A model generated the notes under the pieces. It saw only the letters and a program-made list of their open reading frames with translations. It had not been told where the DNA came from and searched no databases. A stretch of 64,000 bases of DNA, from contig OZ316893.1 of NCBI GenBank assembly GCA_973895155.1, positions 19,158,001-19,222,000 on the forward strand, in the 5' to 3' direction. The stretch is from Marsupella aquatica (lineage: Eukaryota > Marchantiophyta). A program made the position numbers and the translations under genes. The first letter of the stretch is position 1; every line of letters starts with the position of its first letter. This document shows, piece by piece, positions 56,178 to 64,000 of this stretch.

Positions 56178-57699
56178 TTCCCCCTTGGCTATATAATGGG
56201 AGTTATGGAGACAATCTAGACTAGTCCTAGAACTAGGTAAGAAAAATCTATCACCATGCTTATAGACTTGCACGAAATGAGTTTCAGTGATAGTAAAAAG
56301 TGTTTGCATGCTTATAGAGATGTATGTTTGATTGACCAAAGAGGTGGACTGCCTCGTTAAAACCTTTAGCGGTGCTAGATTGAAGTAAAAACAACTCTAC
56401 CAAGGTAGTAGAGAAAAAATAAAATATATGACCCTAAAGGAAAAAGAGTACAGCCGGTTGGTTCTCTTGGTGAGATGTGAGAGTTGAACCACAGTGGTGG
56501 TGTGTGTCAATCAGTAGTAATCAGGCGGTGTAAGCTTCGGAGTTCAATTGCATGGCAGTGGTGTCTGTGGACAGGAGGGGTCAATGCCTTCATGAAAAAC
56601 TTTGTCTAGTTCTCCGCATTTGAAATTTGGGTCACCTGTATGGCCTTGCATCAAATAAACAATCTAAGTTCCAAATAATTAGTAGTTTGGTTAGTAGCTG
56701 GAGGAACCATGTCATGTTTTAGTATGGCTTATGCTATCTAATACCAGGGGGTATTAAGATAATTAATGTGGGTTGTGTGGGGATGCAATGGCATTAAATC
56801 CTATATGTTTCAGATCACTGGATTGATACCGAAGGTGCTAATTAACCCAATTGCTAAATGGGAGTTTTCCAAGTGTGGAGTAGACATGTTGCATCAACGG
56901 ATGCTAATAATGTATTATTATAAAAATGATAAAAAAGTCCTAGTTGGTATGGTGTAAGTACCATATTTAGAAATGCCCAAAGTCAAGATAAAAGACCCAT
57001 ATGTGGGTAGGATGGGGCAATGTTATCATGGGAGAGTCTATGGCAATAAGCTCATTTGAGAGTATAGTGGTGCTAATGGACACGAAGGTGTCAGGAGGCA
57101 CAGAGGTGCTAGTGGACACAGGGTTGTTGACACCAGAGGGTGTTAGGTCTCAAGCTACACCAAAGGGTGTATGAACCAGAATCACACCAGAGGGTGTTGG
57201 TTAAGTTAGGTCTCCCGTGAGTGGCACGTCTGCCTGCACGTCTGCAAATATCACGGGGTAGTTTGACAAGTGTGTCAAGACATGGGGTAGCAGGCCATGT
57301 AAGTAGATTCAAAATATTATTGAGACATGGGATAGCCATGTAGGGAGATTTGAAGTTAGAGTAACTTGTGGAGATAAGATGCTCCCCCTAAACTATTTGG
57401 CTCCTCGTATAGAGATATATGAAGATTGTCTCTGTTTAGTTTCCAAGTACTAGTTGTACGTACAATTGTGGTGTAGGTGGGCTCAAGTTCTTCAATAGAT
57501 AAGTTTTGAGAGAATTGAGTTTCTTTCCCTTGGTCTGCATCTAATTCATATTGTTTTCCGATTAATTCTATGTTGGGTGTGGGGATGAAAATTGTCTTAA
57601 TTTTAGTTTCAATCTAAGAGATTTATTTAATAGTAATACACAAAGGTGAATGTGTCATTGGTCCGCGATGTTATTCCGTTCCCCAAAATGAAGAGTGTA

Positions 57700-58320
57700 T
57701 CAAGGTAGATTACGGGCTTTGCCCATATTAACCCCGCATTGGGTCTTGACTAGATGAGGTTAGGGGCTTTGCCCATAATCCAAACATCTGTACCATACCT
57801 TTAACATTGTTAGTTTTCTAATTCCCTTATCCTAGTCCAGTGTCTTAGAGTAAGTGTTTTCATTTTGTCTGGTGAACATGATCGTAGGTCCGAAGGGATG
57901 AGGTTTGTGGTCTTACTTCTGTACAAGTTGTAAAGGCATGCATGCTAAAAGTGTATAAAACTTTAATCAAAGTATAAGATTCTGGTTTTGGGTCTTAATC
58001 ACTATGTGTATGGCCAAGTAGAGAGGTACTTTCCATTGTAGTGTATGAGTTTGGTTTAAGTTTTTGAGTAGATAAGTTAGAGACAATGAAGTTTCTTCCC
58101 ATTGATCTGCATAAAATGCATGTTATTTTCTCTTGAAATTGTGAGTGTGAGGAATATCTCTGAAATTTGGAACTCATCTATAGGTAAGGTCCGATAGGAA
58201 TGCCCACTGATCAAGAGAATGTAAGGGTTAGATTACGGGCTTTGCCCATATTAACTCCTCATTAACTCATGTATAGATGAGATTAGGGGCTTTGCCCATT
58301 ATCAAATCATCTCTACCTTT
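57700..58320 (-). repeat. Duplicated internal block in the minus-strand element
   Basis: AGATTACGGGCTTTGCCCATATTAA occurs near 57709 and again near 58231 (shortened to its key runs: TTACGGGC and TTTGCCCATATTAA). Both are followed by AGATGAG, then TTAGGGGCTTTGCCCAT. The inner palindrome GGGC-TTT-GCCC appears four times in all. Confidence 0.75.
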
Positions 58321-59455
58321 ACCTTTGTTAGTCATGGAAAGTCCCTTATCTGAGTCCGTTTGGATCTTATGAGATCAAATGATACCAGAAGGTGTATAAG
58401 TTTAAATGGTACTAGAAGGTGAATGAACCAAAATGACATTAGGAGGTGGGAGATAGTTGTGGGTACAATGTGCTTTCCTCCCCCTATGGTGGAAAGTGAT
58501 ATTAATGGTGTAACAACCATGTTATATGTATTCAATGTGTATAAATGCTTGTAAACTCAACATGTGTATTGGTAGGTAATGTGTAAAGGCACAGTATTCA
58601 TATTTGTAAAATGAGAGTGTAAGCTTGTGATTTAGGTTTATGTTAAGGATTACACATGTATCTTTAACATAAAGAATCAGATATGCTTTAAGTGATCTGA
58701 TTCTTTTGTAAGTAAAAATACTCTTTATAATGAGTTGCAAGTATGGGGGTTTTGCACTTATCAAGTTTTGTCGATGGTTTCTCGAAAAGCCTGGTCCAAA
58801 TTTTGCCGTTTTGGGCTTGTGCATCGATTCTCCCCCTTTTGCATGGCTTCACGGCTGCGTCTGTGATCACTGTGTTGTCTTCTCATGAGGTTTCCATCCC
58901 TCAAATTTCCTTCAGTCATTTTCACCCTCTGGTTGTTGAGCCCTAATGCAACATTCGTTCTCTATAGGGTGTGGTGCCTTTTCAGATCTCACCTTGATTG
59001 AAATTTTGTTGATTGTGCTCTGCCTCTATTCAATCAGGTCTCTTTGATTGGATTGATTGACTCCAACCCAAGCTTTATCCTGGTTTCTCTATGGACTTTG
59101 CGCTGCAGTGTTTCTTCTCCTCCTTCCATAAATCATGTTGCGTACTTTCAATCTTGCATTTCAGAATCAATTCCTCTAAAGCTTTTATTAATGATCCCAT
59201 AAGGGTCAATCCATGGGTTCGACTCTTTGTCTGATCAGCCTCTCCTTCTGATTTTGTTTCTTCTAATTTCTTGGGAGTCAGTTTCTCATAGAGGATACTC
59301 CATCAATTTCCAACGCCATGTTGACATGGACTCTCAAATGAAGGTTTCCTTGAAGGGATTTTGTCTTGGGATTCCCTCAAGTGTCTAATTTTTGTCACTT
59401 GTCGAATCCCTAAAAAAATTCAAGTGCTCAGCCTCTGAGAGTCGTGCTGATAACG

Positions 59456-59615
59456 TGTTGTGATATAGGATTCATACATAGTTGGAGAGGGAGAGAGATT
59501 GAATGAATGAATGAATCACTCGGTTGGGGATCAACCGGGTGTATATATAGTGTCTTGAGGTAACCATGGTAAAGATAACCTCCTAGTCTGGTCTAGGACT
59601 AGTTACCTCATAACA
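59456..59615 (-). repeat. 5' LTR (element sense) of the minus-strand element
   Basis: 160 bp partner of 56018-56177. Its inner border (plus 59455 leftwards) reads CGTTATCAGCACG on the minus strand, the candidate primer site. Confidence 0.85.
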
Positions 59616-59620
59616 ATTAT

Positions 59621-62600
59621 AGGTTCCATTGGACAGAATACCTATCGCACCTGGTGTCCCTCTTGTTGCAGGTCATATTACAGATGGAATTGTAAGAAGT
59701 ATCATTTGAGTTAAACAAGACTTTTCATCAAGGTCCATACGGGTTGTTACAATCCATTGGGGCATTTTGTTAGACTTGGAGGTCCATTTGGGCTGACTTT
59801 CTACATAACTTCCTCTAAAATAACTGGGGGTCCACGGATTAATTTTGCAAATTAAATTTTCCTTTAGCTCCAAAACGGCAAAATTACTACACTCTAGTAA
59901 CAAGAGCAATGTTCTATGAAAATCAAGATTTCCCCCTAGTTTCGGTGGGTGTGAATTGTTCCAATGCTTCATAGGTCATTGTGTTGCTTGCTCCCCTTTT
60001 CTTTAGGGTTTTTGCGGTCCATTGTAAATAACATTCTTGAAGGAAATTGAGTTCATTTTGTTTTTTGTTATAATTGAAGAAACTAGTTGAAGTGCTACGA
60101 GTGAAAGGTGAAGTGTTTAGTTCACACATAGTTTCATTGACCATAAAGGCCATATAATGTGCTCAAACAGTTGAACGTACCTTCATTTTTTATTGAACTA
60201 TAAAAACATGGTTAGAGTACTATATGGAGGGACAAGGATATTAAGAAAAAAAAACCCCCAAATAAAGCTAAGCTTGCAATCAAGACTGCTCTGGCCACAG
60301 ACATGATATCTTTTGGACATAAGTGATGATGAAATAAGAGACAAAATACTTTTTGGGTAGATGTGATTATCTGACAGGGTAGGTTTGGACAGAAGTGTAA
60401 AGAACAGCATCCAAGCATATCTTTGTGTATTAGCCCAGTCCACCCAAGTTTGGCTGTCCATGGGGGCTTCATGTACAACATACCAGTCCATCTGGGCTTT
60501 AAGTTTGGGACTCAAAGATAGTACAACATTAAGATTTTCACTTGGAAGTGCAATCCATAATGGCATTTCAACAATATAATGTTCCCTTTATAAACATCTG
60601 ATTATCAAATCATAAATTGGATCAGTTCAAGGAAATGCGTACCTTTAACATCAGGGAGTTCACCTTCATCCATGTAAAAGTTTTCTACTTTGACCAATTC
60701 TGAATGATGTGGATACTTACATTTTCCATTTTGTAGGGTTGAAATCTCCCAGATGTATGTAGCTCTTGGCTACGCATCTGTAGCTGACTAAACGATAGAG
60801 TGAAACAAGATCTCAATTGACTTGGACACATTCTCTTGCCTCTAGCTGACTATGCAATTGAGTGAAAGAAAGAGTGACTTGGCCAAATCTTTGTTTTTGC
60901 CTCAAGTGAATGCAAATGAACATTGAATTCCTCACTCTCACATTGGGAGCACTGGCCTATGTAAGGCAGCCCACAATAGATGACTCTTAGACCCAAGGAG
61001 CATGCATGTCTCATTCACATGGGTCATGTCATGCCTACCACAGGATAAAATCCTTATTCGAACATGCATACACACCATTCATTTTGCAAGGGGAACCTAC
61101 TAATTAGATCAAAGGTTTTTGTCAAGAATCCAGCCTGACATTTACCACTACTCCCACTACCCATCCTTTTGTAGATACAGTAGGCATTTTATGTTTGAGG
61201 ATGTCCATGCCCATGGTTGCAAGGAGAATGCAATAATTAGATCAAAGGTTTTCATCGAGCACACACACCCAAGGAAACATCTATCACAACCCCCAGTACC
61301 CATCTTTTTGTAGAGTCCAATGGGGATTTATATTTGAGGATCTCCAGATCACTCCCTTAATTTTCCTACCAAAAGACTTAATGCACTTGTTATTTTTCTC
61401 TTTGTAGTATTCTGTGTATTTATGGATAAGAATGCACAATTGTTCTTATAAAATTCTCATTGCCTTGACACAAAAATAGGATCAATAAACAATCTCTTAA
61501 GCCCTTTCAATGTGTTAATGTCTTGTTACCAGAGCATTCTGGATAGTAATAGTCGCTAAAAACTAGCTCAAGCTCTCATTTTCCAAAACATTATGGCTCA
61601 CAAAACCCTGTAAAGAGCATGTTACTATATTCATAACCAATTGAGCTATGATAAAGAGGAGTACATGGAATTCACTATCCCAGCACACACCTTTTGTAGG
61701 TGCATGGGTGTTTAAAAGAATGCCCAAGCTTTCCCTTCTTGTCAGACACCCTTTCAGATGTGCTTGGAGTTTAAGGTTCTGTTCTGGTAAGGGGAGTACC
61801 CATTCACCAACAGCTTAATTTCTAAGGTTTTTACTTTGGGGGCCAGTGTGGCAAATGTCACTGTGAAGTAGAAGATGCCTTGTCTGATTTTCCTAGATTG
61901 ATTTTCTCACCACTAGATCTCTCAAAGTTGGGCGTGACCAGCTAATGAGGTCAGTAGCTAGGTGGGAATCTGGCTGTAGGAAAACACGAATCTAGCCTAT
62001 TTTGGTTAAAAGTGGCTAAGATACAAAATTTAGCCGATTTCAGTCAAAAGTGGCAAATACTTCTTAGAGAGGTCGAATGGCAAATACGCTGTTCACTACT
62101 ATGGCAAGAACCCCTTCTCAGGTGCACCGGGTTTAAGTTAAAGAAAGTCAATTTCTGCTCTGACGTATTACACGTACTTCATGTGTAACGACGTCAATTT
62201 CTCATCTCTTTATCATATTCCTCCTCCCAGTCAGCACACAAAATGTTCTGCTCAGCACACAAAAAGTTCTGCTCTAAAGCGTGGTTGATGTGCTCATGAC
62301 TGGATATTCTTCAGAAAGTTCATATCAAGTAGTTTTAAATTGTGTCACCGTCCATTTTCAGTCCCATATTCGCAAATTTCGAGAAACAAAGTTACAAAAG
62401 TCGGGTAGAAATGGTTCCAAAGAGTGTAGAGTGAGTTTCCCAGTTCGTCGGCAGGTTAAACAACTCACAGAACTTTTACAGCCTGCTTCCATGGCGCAGC
62501 TCTCAATTGGCAATCGTTACACAGAATCTAGTGCAGCCATTGAGACATTATGATGGGTGACGGAATCACTGTTAGCCTGTCAATGCAAACCTCAGGTACT

Positions 62601-63760
62601 TGGACCTCCGAATTATTACCCTCCCAGACCTGGGTCGGAGTATTCGCTCAGAGGAGAATTCTGGGAAAAGCACCGATCTGCATGTGTCCTGTGGTAGTGC
62701 ACTTTCCCAATGGAAGTAGAACATGATTGCCATTTCTTTTCATCCGTAAGAAGTACTAATTCGCAGTACTAATTCGCAAGTGGTCTCGTCACCCGTCTCC
62801 CTCACAGTCCCCATATGGTAGCTCAATTTCAACTTAACTCACCAGGTCGCTTACTAAATGTCACGATCACCTGCGAGGGAGGGAGGGAGAGTACAGCCCA
62901 TACTTCAGACTCGGGTCTCCAGTTGTTATGGCTTGGACACTTGACTTCGTTGGCCTATTATATAATTATTCATTCAGCAAGTTTACACTCCCTTTTGTCG
63001 TTAACATTGTGATGCTAGACAGAACACAAATGATCCAGATCCAAAGACACTTCCAAATTGTTCTCCTGGCGTTCGTCAGATCAGAGTTTCCCTGCAAAGC
63101 CTGCTTTGTTGAAACCAATCTAAAAGCACAACGAGCTTGATAATCACAAAATTAGAACAGGATTGAACTCTTGCCTTCCACAATGTAACAGAGCTTGCTC
63201 CTCCCTGCCGAGGTGCGGCTTTGAGACTTCCGTCTCAAAAATCTACCAGCCATTGCTTATAAATGCTACCTCACACATTGTATCAGTTCCAGACCTGACA
63301 GGATATCTATCTCAGAAATACTGTGCTACTGCGGCTTCAATCTGACCAGAAAGACACCTCCCAAAATGGAGGGGCTTCTTACCCGTACCACCGGCTCCTG
63401 CTGTAAAGATCACCAAGGCCTTGGTTACCACTGGGCGTTTTACACTACCAATTAGGGTAGCAACGTGCCCAGCTCTTCATCTAACTGATTATTCTGTATG
63501 TAGAGACCAAGAAAGGTGGCTTCTTCATGCTAGGAGCAGCTATCGACTGCCTCTGTTGATGAAATTGCCGTGTTGTTCTTCATAAAATGAGATGTGGGAC
63601 CACGCATTCTTTCTCTAAAAAGACCGTTCAGGTTCCAGTCCCGCCAATCTGGGAAGGGATACCTAAAACAGTCACCTGAATTTTTTAAATGCTCGCTAAA
63701 AGTACACACTTCTCCAAAGGATCAGGAGCAGAACAGGTTTAGTTCACTCCTATCACTTAC
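59621..63760. other. Intergenic or intronic, no exon recognised
   Basis: No coding exon could be assigned. A minus-strand ORF at 60198-60566 (122 codons) and one at 59923-60153 have no family signature. Part of this stretch may be intron of the gene at the right edge, whose later exons were not found. Confidence 0.35.
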
Positions 63761-64000
63761 TCCGCAGAATGATTCAACGAGGCATTTGCGTGAGAATTCA
63801 GTTCCTCCCTGGAGAAGTGCACATCAAGTGGTGGAGGGAAGCCACTTAGTAACAACCTAGAGTCCTCATTGTCCAACGGAGCTTCACGTTTTTTCATGTT
63901 TCGCTTGATATGAGGATCTACTTCAACTCCCTCCTGCACTGCACCCATTTGCCGGAACTTTGCCACCCGTTGATTCATGAGGGTTTTTGGATCGAGTTTA
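63761..64000 (-). CDS. Exon of an unidentified gene, cut by the window edge
   Basis: Minus-strand reading is open from the edge through KLDPKTLMNQRVAKFRQMG and NMKKREAPLDN to NHSA. It ends at a strong splice donor (GGA followed by GTAAGTG, 63761/63760). The basic stretch after VDPHIKRNMKKRE looks conserved and coding-like. It faintly recalls the C-terminal tail of plastid acetyl-CoA carboxylase alpha subunits, but I cannot confirm this and name no function. The 5' part lies beyond the window; the 3' exons were not found. Confidence 0.45.

Larger units (their letters stand above)
56018..59615 (-). mobile_element. Non-autonomous LTR retrotransposon, minus orientation, TSD ATTAT
   Basis: Two 160-bp LTRs (56018-56177 and 59456-59615) have a perfect target duplication ATTAT outside (56013-56017 and 59616-59620). 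Read on the minus strand, the 5' LTR ends ATCACAACA and is followed by CGTTATCAGCACGAC. The 3' LTR is preceded by the purine tract CCAAGGGGGAA and starts TGTTATGAG. The 3.3-kb interior has no recognisable gag or pol. LTRs are nearly identical by eye, so the insertion is young. CGTTATCAGCACG next to an LTR is typical of plant copia-type elements; that kinship is inferred. Confidence 0.88.

Noticed and set aside
60198-60566. 122-codon minus-strand ORF
   Set aside because: No recognisable domain and no supporting splice or retroelement context.
1-64000. tRNA, rRNA, CRISPR or organellar DNA insertions
   Set aside because: None was recognised by eye on either strand; tRNAscan and organelle alignment would be needed for a firm negative.

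Overview
The window looks like nuclear DNA of a land plant, most likely a spore-bearing one (fern, lycophyte or bryophyte grade). The evidence is: short exons with GT-AG introns, plant-type HOP, RRP43 and UEV1 proteins, a predicted plastid-targeted membrane protein, telomere-like boxes in first introns, a plant family-1 glycosyltransferase, and a large load of LTR retrotransposons. The clade is inferred; nothing here fixes the species.

Layout. 1-1770: 3' remnant of a non-LTR (LINE-like) element. 2529-4341 (+): five-exon gene for a small two-helix protein, probably plastidial. 5915-10098 (-): eight-exon Hsp70-Hsp90 organizing protein (HOP/STI1). 10.1-16.2 kb: mostly non-coding, with a 255-bp tandem duplication. 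16267-18703 (-): eight-exon exosome subunit RRP43. 19254-23098: old Ty1/copia element. 23143-28795: non-coding LTR element (LARD-like) carrying two copies of one MITE in opposite orientation. 30.8-31.3 kb: pyrimidine-rich minisatellite split by a further small TIR element. 31668-41136: Ty3/gypsy element with extra domains. 44540-46336 (+): four-exon ubiquitin-conjugating enzyme variant UEV1/MMS2. 53517-54944 (+): intronless UDP-glycosyltransferase. 56018-59615 (-): non-autonomous LTR element with perfect target duplication. 63761-64000 (-): one exon of a gene that runs off the right edge.

The highlight is the Ty3/gypsy element. Between its protease and reverse transcriptase lies a C5-cytosine DNA methyltransferase domain with motifs I, IV, VI, VIII, IX and X in canonical DNMT3-like order. 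A C4HC3 PHD finger follows the integrase. One element therefore carried a DNA-methylation writer and a putative histone reader. Capture of DNMTs by retrotransposons is reported for charophytes and dinoflagellates, so the principle is known; this copy, its PHD tail, its probable Tf1-like self-priming site and its permuted LTR arrangement deserve attention. The copy is inactive, with ten in-frame stops and several frameshifts. Its two LTRs differ only by transitions plus one 2-bp indel, mostly at CpG, as expected if it lay in methylated DNA.

The five complete host genes are unrelated housekeeping or metabolic genes (co-chaperone, RNA decay, ubiquitin signalling, plastid membrane, small-molecule glycosylation) interspersed with transposons. 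No operon-like cooperation is implied.
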